The notes under the pieces are model-generated. The model saw nothing but the letters and a program-made list of their open reading frames with translations. It did no database searches and was not told where the DNA came from. A program made the translations under genes and the position numbers. A DNA stretch of 57,362 nt from Planctomycetota bacterium (GTDB taxonomy: Bacteria > Planctomycetota > UBA1135 > GCA-002686595): positions 1-57,362 of the forward strand of contig JABACD010000028.1 in NCBI GenBank assembly GCA_014237855.1, written 5' to 3'. Position 1 is the first letter of the stretch; each line of letters opens with the position of its first letter. Below, piece by piece: positions 9,139 to 17,618 of this stretch.

Positions 9139-9603
9139 CTACTCCTCGGACTCGGCAGCCTCGGGCTCGCCAGCGGGCTTCTTGCTTGCGCGCTCGGCGG
9201 CAGCTGCGGCCTGTGCCGCCTGCAGGCTGGCGTCGCGATCCTGGTCGCGCCGGGCCTTGTCACCCAGGAGTTCCTTCACGCGGGTCTTCTTGCCGACCCG
9301 GTCGCGGAGGTAGAAGAGCTTGGCGCGGCGGACATCACCGCGGCGCACGATCTCCACCTCCTTCACGCGCGGGTTGTGCAGCGGGAAGATGCGCTCGACA
9401 CCCTCGCCCTGGACGATCCGACGCACCGTGATGGTCTTGTTGATGCCACGTCCGCTCATGGAGAGCACCGTGCCGCTGAAGATCTGGATTCTCTCCTTCT
9501 CCCCTTCGCGAATCAGGTAGTGGACGTTGACCGTGTCGCCGACGTGTACGGCGGGAATCACGTCCTTCCCGTTTTCGGCTTCAAGAGTTTGGATCAGGTT
9601 CAT
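9139..9603 (-). CDS. rplS: 50S ribosomal protein L19
   Basis: L19 sits at the interface of the ribosomal subunits. The core (about 1-115) contains [34 protein letters not shown] and the family signature [18 protein letters not shown]. The protein then carries an Ala/Lys/Glu-rich tail of about 35 residues, so at 154 residues it is longer than the ~115 of E. coli L19. The ATG is two bases after the trmD stop; trmD-rplS adjacency is the classic arrangement, though rpsP and rimM are not seen upstream here. The start is fixed by the family N-terminus (MNLIQTLE). Confidence 0.97.
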   Translation of the reverse strand: MNLIQTLEAENGKDVIPAVHVGDTVNVHYLIREGEKERIQIFSGTVLSMSGRGINKTITVRRIVQGEGVERIFPLHNPRVKEVEIVRRGDVRRAKLFYLRDRVGKKTRVKELLGDKARRDQDRDASLQAAQAAAAAERASKKPAGEPEAAESEE

Positions 9604-9605
9604 CG

Positions 9606-10385
9606 CTAGTTCGGGTGTTCGGAGACACCCTCAGGTGTCGGATTGGTATCGGTTGGTCTGGTCGAATGATGGGGGGGGGCCTGGGGCTCCCTGTTCGATT
9701 GGATCTCAGTCAGCAGATCCGGTCGTGTGCGCTTGGTTCGGGCGTGTGCTTGAGCTTTGCGCCATTTCTCGATCGATGAGTGATTGCCCCCCAGGAGGAT
9801 GTCGGGGACCTCGCGGCCGCGAAAAACACGTGGGCGCGTGTAGTGCGGATGGTCGAGCTCGCCCTCACCTTGGAAGGATTCTTCGATCGCTGATCGTTCG
9901 TCTCCCAGAACCCCAGGCAGCAGCCTCACCGTGGCTTCGACGATTGTCAGGGCCGGGAGTTCACCTCCAGCCAGGACATAGTCGCCCACCGAAATACGCT
10001 CGAAGTCGAGGCAGTCGGTGATGCGCTCGTCGAAGCCCTCGTAGCGACCGCAGAGCAGCAAGATGCGCTCCTCTTCGCAGAGCTCGTGAGCGTGTGATTG
10101 CTGGAAGGTGTGTCCGCCGGGACACAGGATCAGCTTGCGGAAGGGACCGTGCTCGGACTCGAGCCAGTCGATGCAATCGACGATGGGCTCGGGGCGCAAC
10201 ACCATGCCGGGGCCGCCGCCGAAGGGGCGGTCGTCCACGGTGCGGTGGCGGTCACGGGCGAAGTCGCGAAAGTCGATCAGGCGGATCGAGGCGGCGCCCT
10301 TCTGCTGTGCGATGCCCACGATGCTGGAGGCCAGGTAGGGCTCCAGGGCTTCGGGAAACAGAGTCAGAATGGCAAAGAGCGGCAC
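9606..10385 (-). CDS. trmD: tRNA (guanine-N1)-methyltransferase TrmD
   Basis: TrmD methylates G37 of tRNAs using SAM and so prevents frameshifting. The SPOUT trefoil-knot motifs are all visible: [29 protein letters not shown] and [16 protein letters not shown], with the catalytic Asp in the C-terminal [11 protein letters not shown] region. The last ~25 residues are Pro/Thr-rich and poorly conserved. It is the first gene of a minus-strand cluster with rplS (two bases away), secDF and the LysM gene. The start [14 protein letters not shown] matches the family N-terminus. Confidence 0.96.
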   Translation of the reverse strand: MPLFAILTLFPEALEPYLASSIVGIAQQKGAASIRLIDFRDFARDRHRTVDDRPFGGGPGMVLRPEPIVDCIDWLESEHGPFRKLILCPGGHTFQQSHAHELCEEERILLLCGRYEGFDERITDCLDFERISVGDYVLAGGELPALTIVEATVRLLPGVLGDERSAIEESFQGEGELDHPHYTRPRVFRGREVPDILLGGNHSSIEKWRKAQAHARTKRTRPDLLTEIQSNREPQAPPHHSTRPTDTNPTPEGVSEHPN

Positions 10386-10662
10386 GGAAATTCCTGTGGA
10401 CGGGAGCCTCCTGTTTCCCTGAGCGCCCCGTGGCTGTCGCCGGTGCCTCCCGTCAGTCGGGCCTACCGGTATCCACGAGGTGTCGGGGGCTGTGGATTCG
10501 ACCTCCAGCCCCAGGAAAAGGCCCAGCAGGGTAGACAGGCGGGGGCTCGAACGTCAAGAGTCTAGGCCCCTGAACCCCCGCTCTCGCACCTCTTTATACC
10601 CAGAGCGTCCCAGGGAGTTGAGGCCATCCCCGGCGACCCCATCCCGCACCCCCGATTTCACC
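10386..10662. promoter_or_regulatory. Divergent spacer trmD / ribE
   Basis: The 277 bases between the two divergent starts should hold promoters for both directions. I could not place convincing -35/-10 boxes. I looked for the conserved FMN riboswitch core often found ahead of riboflavin genes and did not see it. Confidence 0.35.
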
Positions 10663-11331
10663 GTGTTCACAGGCATCATCGAAGGCAATCCGCGTGTCCT
10701 CCACCTCGAGCGCCAGGGGACGGGCATGCGCCTGTGGATCCCCGCTCCGGGCCCGGATTGGGCCGTCTCGGAGGGAGAGAGCGTGGCGGTCTCGGGTTGC
10801 TGCCTGACGGTCGTGAAGGTCTGCGAACCCGTCCTGGGGGCCGCGGGGGCTCCAGGAGAGGAGCCAGGGCCGGGAGGTGATCTCCCGGAGGGGACGCCCG
10901 GGGCCACGATGGTCTTCGACCTCAGCGCTGAGACGCTGGACCGCACCCACTTCGCCGGCCTGCAGGTGGGTACCCAGGTCAACCTGGAGCGTGCGATGAA
11001 GCTCTCTGACCGCCTCTCCGGCCATCTGGTCTCGGGCCACGTGGATGGCGGAGGGGTGATCGTGGCGATGAAGGACTCGGGGGACTGGGGCATGGTCTAC
11101 ACCTTCGAGGTGGACGAGGGCCTGGAGCGATACCTGATCGAAAAGGGCTCGGTGACTCTCGATGGCATCAGCCTGACCGTCGTGGAGCCCCGAGGCCGGG
11201 TGTTCGACGTGGCCCTGATTCCGGTGACCCTCGGGGCGACCAACCTGGGCGCTGCCCGGACAGGTCAGCGAGTCAACGTGGAGGCGGACATGGTCGGCAA
11301 GTGGATCGAGCGGCTGCTTCCGTCGGACTGA
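10663..11331 (+). CDS. ribE: Riboflavin synthase alpha chain (RibE)
   Basis: It dismutates two molecules of 6,7-dimethyl-8-ribityllumazine to riboflavin. The GTG at 10663 gives the canonical N-terminus (F)TGIIEG; an open frame upstream to 10480 is Arg/Pro-rich and not family-like. Both lumazine-binding repeats are visible: first GESVAVSGCCLTVV, then KGSVTLDGISLTVVE, with SGHLVSGHVDG between them. At ~222 residues it is slightly long because of a Gly/Pro/Glu-rich insertion (about residues 61-88, LGAAGAPGEEPGPGGDLPEG) after the first repeat's conserved core. The stop lies 25 bases before the downstream transporter. Other riboflavin genes are absent from the window. Confidence 0.93.
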   Translation: MFTGIIEGNPRVLHLERQGTGMRLWIPAPGPDWAVSEGESVAVSGCCLTVVKVCEPVLGAAGAPGEEPGPGGDLPEGTPGATMVFDLSAETLDRTHFAGLQVGTQVNLERAMKLSDRLSGHLVSGHVDGGGVIVAMKDSGDWGMVYTFEVDEGLERYLIEKGSVTLDGISLTVVEPRGRVFDVALIPVTLGATNLGAARTGQRVNVEADMVGKWIERLLPSD

Positions 11332-11356
11332 AGGCCCAAACCACTCCCCCCTCGCC

Positions 11357-12973
11357 ATGAGCCATTCCTCGGATACGACTCCCAACAAGCCCGGACTGCT
11401 GGGCCGTTTCCTCACCCTGGTCGAGTGGTTGGGCAACTTGCTGCCGCACCCGGTCACCCTCTTCGCTGCCATGTGCGTTGGGGTTCTCCTCGTCTCTGGC
11501 CTGTCGGAGTGGCTGGGGCTCGAGGTGGCCGATCCCAGGCCGGAGGGGGCGAAGGGCCGTGCCGAAGGCGGGGTCATCAAGGCGGTCAGCTTGCTCAATG
11601 CCGAGGGCTTGAGGCGAGTGGGCATGGGGCTGGTCACCAACTTCACGGGCTTCGCACCACTGGGGACTGTCCTGGTCGCCCTCCTGGGTGTTGGCGTCGC
11701 GGAGCGCTCCGGTCTCCTGGCAGCTGGTATCCGGGCGCTGGTCCTTGGTGCTCCCCGAAGCCTGCTCACGATGGTGGTGGTGTTCTGCGCGGTGGTCTCG
11801 AACACGGCCTCCGAGATGGGCTACGTGGTCCTGATACCGCTGGCGGCCGTTGTCTTCCACTCGGTCGGTCGCAATCCGCTGGCCGGGCTGGCAGCAGCCT
11901 TCGCCGGTGTCTCGGGGGGCTACTCCGCGAATATCCTGATCGGGACCGTGGACCCGTTGCTGTCGGGGATCACGAATGAGGCAGCTCAGCTGATCGACCC
12001 GAGCTACGCCGTCGGGGGCGCCAACGAGATCCTGCCCACGGCTAACTACTACTTCATGGTGGCCAGCACTGTCCTGATCACGATCGTCGGTACCCTGGTC
12101 ACCACGAAGATCGTGGAGCCTCGGCTCGGACCCTACGACCCGACTCGCTCCGAGGAAGGGATTGAGGATTCGACGCGGGACATGGGCAAGCTGTCTGCCC
12201 TCGAACGCAAGGGCTTGCTGTGGGCTCTCGCAACCATCGGCCTGCTGTTCCTCGGCCTCGCCGCCCTGTGTCTGCCCGAAAATGGCTGGTTTCGGGACCC
12301 GGCGGAGAACGAGTCGTTGGTTCAGGATCTTCGCCCCATGCTGAAGAGCGTCGTGGCCCTGATCTTCGTGTTCTTCATCGTGCCATCGATTGTCTACGGC
12401 AGGATCACGGGATCGATGCGCACCGACAGGGACGTGATTGATGGCATGTCGAAGGCCATGAGCTCGATGGGCCTGTACCTGGTTCTGGTCTTCTTCGCCG
12501 CCCAGTTCGTGGCCTTCTTCAAGTGGACCAATCTGGGGACGATCACAGCTGTGGCCGGGGCGGATCTACTGAGAGCCTGGGATCTCACCGGGCCCTCGGT
12601 CTTCATCGCCTTCATCCTGATGTGCTGCGTCGTCAACTTGATGCTGGGCAGCGCCTCGGCTCAATGGGCGGTCACGGCCCCGATCTTTGTGCCGATGCTG
12701 ATGAGTGTCGGCTACAGCCCGCAGGTGATTCAAGCGGCCTATCGGATCGGAGACTCGACCACGAACATCATCACGCCGATGATGAGCTACTTCGGCTTGA
12801 TCCTGGCCTTCGCCATGCGCTACGACAAGAAGCTCGGTATCGGCACGTTGATCTCGACGATGCTGCCGTACTCGATCGCCTTCTTGCTCGGCTGGATGGT
12901 GCTCTTCTACGTGTGGGTGTTCGGCCTCGATCTTCCCGTCGGGCCGGGGACTCCGACCTACTATCAGCCCTAG
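11357..12973 (+). CDS. AbgT-family transporter
   Basis: This 538-residue polytopic inner-membrane protein belongs to the AbgT family (p-aminobenzoyl-glutamate uptake or, in some members, sulfonamide export). Family features are the N-terminal WLGNLLPHPVTLFA segment, TNFTGFAPLGTVLVALLGVGVAERSGL, SNTASEMGYVVLIPL and SGGYSANILIGTVDPLLSGIT, plus the C-terminal IGDSTTNIITPMMSYFGLIL. It begins 25 bases after ribE and is probably co-transcribed. Whether it imports a folate breakdown product or exports a drug cannot be told from sequence. It ends 12 bases from the convergent aroC stop. Confidence 0.93.
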   Translation: MSHSSDTTPNKPGLLGRFLTLVEWLGNLLPHPVTLFAAMCVGVLLVSGLSEWLGLEVADPRPEGAKGRAEGGVIKAVSLLNAEGLRRVGMGLVTNFTGFAPLGTVLVALLGVGVAERSGLLAAGIRALVLGAPRSLLTMVVVFCAVVSNTASEMGYVVLIPLAAVVFHSVGRNPLAGLAAAFAGVSGGYSANILIGTVDPLLSGITNEAAQLIDPSYAVGGANEILPTANYYFMVASTVLITIVGTLVTTKIVEPRLGPYDPTRSEEGIEDSTRDMGKLSALERKGLLWALATIGLLFLGLAALCLPENGWFRDPAENESLVQDLRPMLKSVVALIFVFFIVPSIVYGRITGSMRTDRDVIDGMSKAMSSMGLYLVLVFFAAQFVAFFKWTNLGTITAVAGADLLRAWDLTGPSVFIAFILMCCVVNLMLGSASAQWAVTAPIFVPMLMSVGYSPQVIQAAYRIGDSTTNIITPMMSYFGLILAFAMRYDKKLGIGTLISTMLPYSIAFLLGWMVLFYVWVFGLDLPVGPGTPTYYQP

Positions 12974-12985
12974 GCCCGAACCGGG

Positions 12986-14104
12986 TCAGTCTCGGAGCAT
13001 CGACTGCGCCTGATGACGCATCAGGTGATCGATGAGGACCAGGGCCAGCATGGCCTCACCCATCGGAACAAAGCGAGGCAGCAGACAGGGATCGTGGCGC
13101 CCCTTGGTGGCCAGCGTGGTCGGCTTGCCCTCCTTGTCCACCGTCGGGCGATCCTGGGGGATGGAGCTCGTGGGTTTCACCGCACAGCGCAGCACGATCG
13201 GCATCCCCGTGGAGATTCCACCGAGCATGCCTCCGTGGCGATTGGTCTGGGTCGCGATCTTTCCGGGTGCGTGCAGGATCGAGGACTCCTGCGAGGGCAC
13301 GAAGCTATCGCTGTGCTCACTCCCGCGTGCGGTGGCAACGGCGAAGCCCTGGCCGAACTCGACTCCCAGGACTGCAGGCAAGGAGAACATCGCCTTGCCC
13401 AGATCCGCCCTGAGCTTGTCGAAGACCGGTTCGCCCAGTCCTGCAGGGACCTGCCGCGCTACCAGCGTCGCTCCACCGCCGATGGAGTCCTGGTCCTTGC
13501 GAACCTCTTCGATCAGTCTCTGCATGCGCGCAGCGAGCTCGGCATCCGGGCAGCGCACCGGGTTGGCCTCGACCTCGTCCAGCTGGACCTCCCAGGGCCT
13601 GGGGTGGTTCAGTCTCAGGTCGCCCACCTGATCGACGAAGCCGACAATCTCGATGCCGTGAAGCTCGTGTAGCAGCTTCTTCGCGATGGCTGCTGCGGCG
13701 ACACGAACCGTGGTCTCGCGCGCGCTGCTACGTCCGCCACCGCGGTGGTCGCGGATGCCGTACTTGGCATCAAAGCTGAAGTCCGCGTGTCCAGGGCGGT
13801 ACTTGTCCGCGATCTCCGAGTAGTCCCGGGAGCGCTGGTCTTCGTTGCGGATCAGGATCGCTATGGGCGTGCCCGTGGTGCGGCCCTCGAAGACCCCCGA
13901 GAGAATCTCGGGCACGTCTCCTTCCTGGCGGGCACTGGTGATCGTGGATTGACCGGGGCGACGGCGCAGGAGGTCCGGAAGCAGATCCGCTTCGGAGAGC
14001 TCGAGGCCCGCCGGGCATCCGTCCACGATGCAGACGTTGGCCGGGCCGTGAGATTCACCGGCGGTGGAGACGCGGAAGAGGGTGCCGAGGGTGGATCCAG
14101 CCAT
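12986..14104 (-). CDS. aroC: Chorismate synthase
   Basis: AroC converts EPSP to chorismate, the last step of the shikimate pathway, using reduced FMN. The three family signatures are visible: GESHGPANVCIVDGCPAG near the N-terminus, a middle YRPGHADFSFDAKYGIRDHRGGGRSSARE region with catalytic His and Arg, and a C-terminal RHDPCLLPR. The 372-residue length is normal. The start MAGSTLGTLFRVSTAGESHG is fixed by the conserved N-terminus. It is transcribed alone as far as can be seen. The 197 bases upstream, before the isomerase stop, hold nothing recognised. Confidence 0.97.
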   Translation of the reverse strand: MAGSTLGTLFRVSTAGESHGPANVCIVDGCPAGLELSEADLLPDLLRRRPGQSTITSARQEGDVPEILSGVFEGRTTGTPIAILIRNEDQRSRDYSEIADKYRPGHADFSFDAKYGIRDHRGGGRSSARETTVRVAAAAIAKKLLHELHGIEIVGFVDQVGDLRLNHPRPWEVQLDEVEANPVRCPDAELAARMQRLIEEVRKDQDSIGGGATLVARQVPAGLGEPVFDKLRADLGKAMFSLPAVLGVEFGQGFAVATARGSEHSDSFVPSQESSILHAPGKIATQTNRHGGMLGGISTGMPIVLRCAVKPTSSIPQDRPTVDKEGKPTTLATKGRHDPCLLPRFVPMGEAMLALVLIDHLMRHQAQSMLRD

Positions 14105-14301
14105 GGGGGCGGGGAGAGTCGAGGCGAAGGCGGGAAGGAGCCCCCAGATTGGAGTCGCGGAGGCCCCGGGGCCATCAAAATTCGGCTGCTGAGGAAGGAA
14201 TCACGCACTGAGTCCTGACTTGTCAGTGACCTGGCACCAGCAATCCCGGGGCTCGGCCTGTGCCGCGGCCTCTTCTCGCGCAGGGCCCACTCTGGATCGG
14301 G

Positions 14302-15261
14302 CTAACGGGGAAAGGCTTCTCGCAGGACTTCCAGGCTCCTGGGGATCGCGGTCCGGTAGTCCTCGAGGCCCTCGAACTCGAGGGAGATCCAGCCCCGATA
14401 CCCGGCCTCGTTCAGGATTCGTCCGATCCGAGGGTAGTCGAGGTCGAGTGAGTACCACTGACCTCCACCAAAGTAGGTCTTGGCCTGGACGAGTACCGTA
14501 CGCGGAGCGAGCTTCTCGAGCCTTTCATAGGGGTCCTCCAGGAAGTTGCCCGTGTCCGTCGTGATCTGCAGCCAGGGAGAATCCACGGAGTCGACGATGC
14601 GCAGGATGCCCTCGGGAGTGAGCCCGAGGCCCCAGTGGTTCTCGAGGCCCAGCACGACACCGCAGCGCTCGGCCGTGGGCAGGCACTTCTCGAAGGCCTC
14701 GATGACCCACGGGTAGGCATCTTCATCGGTGTAGCCTTCAAGCGGCTCTTCGATGCCTCGCTTGGCCATCAGGTCATCGAAGTCCTTCGAGGTTCCCCAG
14801 GTGCCGGAGTTCACACGCATCGTCGGGATGCCCAGGTCGTAGGCCACTTCAATCTGGGCGATGGTGCGATCTATGTTGACCTGGCGCTTTTCTCGATCGG
14901 GAGTAACGAAGCCCTGGTGGGTCGAGAGCCCCATCAGTGGCAGTCCTAGGCGCTGGGCCCTGCGCTTGTAGGACATGAGCTTCGCGCGGCTGATGAGCTC
15001 GTTCTGTCCGATCTGATAGAGCAGGATCTCAACGCCGTCAAAACCAAACTCATCAGCGAGGTCGATGCAGAGATCCATGTCGCGCAGCTCCTCGTTTCGG
15101 AAGCGCCACAGGGAGTAGGTCGAGAGGGCAATCGGGTGGGTCTTCCGTGAGCCCGTCGAGGGGCTCTTTGCCTTCTCATCTTGCTGGCTCAGCGCAGAGG
15201 TCAGTGGGGCCATGGAGCCAGCGGCAGCGCCAGAGATCAGGGTTCTTCGTGAGAGTTGCAT
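14302..15261 (-). CDS. Tat-exported sugar phosphate isomerase/epimerase-like TIM-barrel protein
   Basis: A twin-arginine signal (MQLSRRTLISGAAAGS) starts at the ATG at 15261; a longer frame to 15360 only adds unrelated residues before the signal, so it is rejected. The mature ~290-residue domain is an AP-endonuclease-2/xylose-isomerase-like TIM barrel: GFDGVEILLYQIG, MRVNSGTWG, a metal-ligand-type LGLENHWG, TTDTGNF and a final ISLEFEG. These carry the Glu/His/Asp positions typical of divalent-metal isomerases. Related planctomycete proteins are annotated as sugar phosphate isomerases, mostly without a known substrate. It lies downstream of the IclR gene on the same strand and may belong to that regulon. 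Confidence 0.8.
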   Translation of the reverse strand: MQLSRRTLISGAAAGSMAPLTSALSQQDEKAKSPSTGSRKTHPIALSTYSLWRFRNEELRDMDLCIDLADEFGFDGVEILLYQIGQNELISRAKLMSYKRRAQRLGLPLMGLSTHQGFVTPDREKRQVNIDRTIAQIEVAYDLGIPTMRVNSGTWGTSKDFDDLMAKRGIEEPLEGYTDEDAYPWVIEAFEKCLPTAERCGVVLGLENHWGLGLTPEGILRIVDSVDSPWLQITTDTGNFLEDPYERLEKLAPRTVLVQAKTYFGGGQWYSLDLDYPRIGRILNEAGYRGWISLEFEGLEDYRTAIPRSLEVLREAFPR

Positions 15262-15398
15262 GCTGCCGATGTTACCGCTCAGAGCACCAGATTGACCGGG
15301 CTCCTTTTCCAGACCACGAGCGGGACACACGGGAGGGTGGTCCTGGCGGCTCGTCGCCACCGCTGCCCGGAGCAGGGGGCTGCCTCCGTCTCCAATCT

Positions 15399-16187
15399 CT
15401 AGTGAGCGGGGCCCTGGCGATGTCGTGACGAGAGCCTGGCTGCAGCCTGGCGAAGTGCCTCGCCGAACTCCCGCACACGCTCTGTGGTGAAGCGGCTGGC
15501 TGGGCCGCCCAAGCTGATGGCACCCTCGATGTTACCGAAGGCGTCATCGAAACCCGAAGCGACGGCCACGTAGTAGGACTCGAGCTCCTCGAAGGCAGTG
15601 CTGTAGCCACGCTCGTGGATCGAATCGAGCTCCTGGGATAGCTGGGCGGGATCGGTCAGGGTGCGTTCGGTGAACTCGTTCAAGGGGGAGGCCAGCACGG
15701 CCTGAGTGAAGACCTCGGAGCTCCTCGCCAGCACGCACTTGCCGGTCGAGGTGGCGTGCAGGGGCCAACGTGTTCCAATTTCGAGGCTGCCGGAGACCAG
15801 GTGGCTCCCACGTACCGAATCGAGGATCAGCATCGAGTCGTCCACCAGGACCTCGAGGGTGGTCGTCTCACCTGTGCTGCGGGACAGCTCCTCCAGGATG
15901 GGGCGCACCTCCGTGCGCAGGTCATTGGTCTCTCGAGCCTGGGACCCGAGTGCAATCAGGGCCGGGCCCAGCCGGAAGGTCCCCTGGGGGCCTGTGCGTT
16001 CCACGAGCCCCTCGCTCTCCAGCGCACTGAGCAGGCGATGAGCCGTGGGCTTGGTGAGCCCGGTGGCCGTATGGAGCTCCGCCAGGGAGAGTCGCGGGCG
16101 GGTCCTGGAGAAGGTCTTCAGCAACCCGATGGCACGCAGGATGGCCTGGGTGCCGGCGGGGGCGGGGGGCTTGGGGATGGGGCTCAT
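15399..16187 (-). CDS. IclR-family transcriptional regulator
   Basis: This 262-residue regulator has an N-terminal winged helix-turn-helix (about 15-75: AIGLLKTFS, LSLAELHTATGLTKPTAHRLLSALESEGLVE) and a C-terminal IclR ligand-binding domain (about 85-250) with the usual PLHATSTGKCVLA and RGYSTAFEELE motifs. IclR proteins typically control nearby catabolic operons and respond to a small metabolite. It is divergent from the Rieske oxygenase at 16309, which makes that gene its most likely target. A palindrome lies in the divergent spacer. The start ATG at 16187 leaves the HTH complete. Confidence 0.92.
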   Translation of the reverse strand: MSPIPKPPAPAGTQAILRAIGLLKTFSRTRPRLSLAELHTATGLTKPTAHRLLSALESEGLVERTGPQGTFRLGPALIALGSQARETNDLRTEVRPILEELSRSTGETTTLEVLVDDSMLILDSVRGSHLVSGSLEIGTRWPLHATSTGKCVLARSSEVFTQAVLASPLNEFTERTLTDPAQLSQELDSIHERGYSTAFEELESYYVAVASGFDDAFGNIEGAISLGGPASRFTTERVREFGEALRQAAARLSSRHRQGPAH

Positions 16188-16189
16188 CT

Positions 16190-16215
16190 GCCCCCCATAT
16201 TATGGAATAGGGGGC
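16190..16215. promoter_or_regulatory. Candidate operator between IclR and Rieske genes
   Basis: GCCCCC (16190-16195) and GGGGGC (16210-16215) flank an A/T-rich centre (catattatggaata), starting three bases upstream of the IclR start codon. The placement would allow autorepression and control of the divergent Rieske gene. No motif database was searched. Confidence 0.4.
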
Positions 16216-16308
16216 TCGTGCGCTACCCCCTTAGCTGATCCTGGAGTGGGGCTATACCTCCAGATGCGCGAGGAATGGGTTCTCTTGTGCTTGTCGGCAT
16301 GAATTGGA

Positions 16309-17481
16309 ATGATCACAATGTGGTATCTGAGGGGGGGCCAGGCTAGCCTGGAGGACATGGTTCCGCTCGACTTGAGATCAGCCCTGGCCGGCTTCGACCC
16401 GACACTTCCGATCGAGAGGGCTTCCACGCCCCCGGCTTCCTGGTTCGTCTCGACGGAGTTTGCCGAGCTGGAACAGCGCGAGATCTTCGAGCGCAGCTGG
16501 CAGCCGGTGGCGAGGGTCGACGAGTTCGTGGCCCCGGGTGACTATTCTTCGGGCTGCCTGGGGCGCAATCCCTGGGTCGTGACACTTGGTCAGGACGGAG
16601 AGCTACGGGCGTTTCACAACACCTGCCGGCACAAGGGCCGAGAGGTCGTCCAGGGAGCGGGCCGCGCGGATGAGCTCGTCTGCGGCTATCACGCCTGGAG
16701 TTACGATCTTGAGGGCTGCCTCCGCAAGGCGCCTCGCATGGCTGGCATCGAGGAGTTCGATCGCGAGGCCATGTCCCTGCCGGCCATGTCCCTCGAAGTC
16801 TGGGGCCCCTGGATATTCCTGAATCCAGATCCCCTCGCGCCGCCACTGGCAGCGAGTGCCGGACCCCTGATCGACTTGCTTGACCGGAGAGGTTGGCGTG
16901 GCCTGAAGTTCGTGGAACGCATCACCTGGGATATCAAGAGCAACTGGAAGGTGGTCGTCGACAACTACCTCGACGGTGGATATCACATTCCGCACATGCA
17001 TCCGTCACTGGACGCGCAGCTCGACATGGACAGTTACCGCACCGAGATCTTCGAGTCCTCTTCGGTTCAGTCCTCGCGTTCTGCTGAGGCAGCGGATCGG
17101 CGCATCGACTACGAGGCGGGCAAGCGCATCGGTGAGGAGGCTCTGTACCTCTGGCTGTTTCCTAATTTCATGCTCAATCGCTACGGCTCCTGCCTCGACA
17201 CGAACCTGGTGATTCCTCAGGGGCCGGATCGTTGTCGGGTGATCTACGACTTCTTCTTCGAGGGTGGCTCGTCGGAGGCTGAGCCGGACTTCATCGAACA
17301 GAGCATGATTCAGAGCGACATCACGCAGCGAGAGGACATTGCCATCTGCGAGTCGGTGCAGGTGGGCCTGAGTTCGGGGAGTTATGACCGCGGTCGCTAC
17401 GCGCCACAGGTGGAGATGGGGGAGTATCACTTCCATCGCTTGCTGGCGGCGCGCCTGGCCGCGGCTCTCGACCGGAGCTGA
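16309..17481 (+). CDS. Rieske non-heme iron oxygenase, alpha subunit
   Basis: An aromatic-ring-hydroxylating-type oxygenase subunit of 390 residues. The Rieske [2Fe-2S] ligands are C-x-H (CRHKGREV, about residues 106-108) and C-x2-H (CGYHAWSY). The mononuclear iron motif is VVDNYLDGGYHIPHMHP (about 215-231). The overall layout resembles choline/carnitine/betaine monooxygenases, which oxidatively cleave or hydroxylate quaternary amines, more than ring dioxygenases. No reductase or beta subunit is nearby. ATGs at 16309, 16318 and 16357 are all possible; the last has GGAGG only two bases before it. It is divergent from an IclR regulator and convergent with the GcvT/flavoprotein operon. The substrate is not determinable by eye. 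Confidence 0.88.
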   Translation: MITMWYLRGGQASLEDMVPLDLRSALAGFDPTLPIERASTPPASWFVSTEFAELEQREIFERSWQPVARVDEFVAPGDYSSGCLGRNPWVVTLGQDGELRAFHNTCRHKGREVVQGAGRADELVCGYHAWSYDLEGCLRKAPRMAGIEEFDREAMSLPAMSLEVWGPWIFLNPDPLAPPLAASAGPLIDLLDRRGWRGLKFVERITWDIKSNWKVVVDNYLDGGYHIPHMHPSLDAQLDMDSYRTEIFESSSVQSSRSAEAADRRIDYEAGKRIGEEALYLWLFPNFMLNRYGSCLDTNLVIPQGPDRCRVIYDFFFEGGSSEAEPDFIEQSMIQSDITQREDIAICESVQVGLSSGSYDRGRYAPQVEMGEYHFHRLLAARLAAALDRS

Positions 17482-17618
17482 GCGCTTCCCAGAGCTCTCA
17501 GCTCACCATCAGGCTCTGGAGGGATTGCAGCCAGCGCCGCCGGGGAGACTCGCATGAGCCCCCGTCGCCCGACAGGCGCTGCTGATCGGCGCGAGTGACC
17601 GCGACGATCGCCGGCGAA

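Noticed and set aside
10386..10662. FMN riboswitch upstream of ribE
   Set aside because: The conserved riboswitch core was looked for and not found in the spacer.
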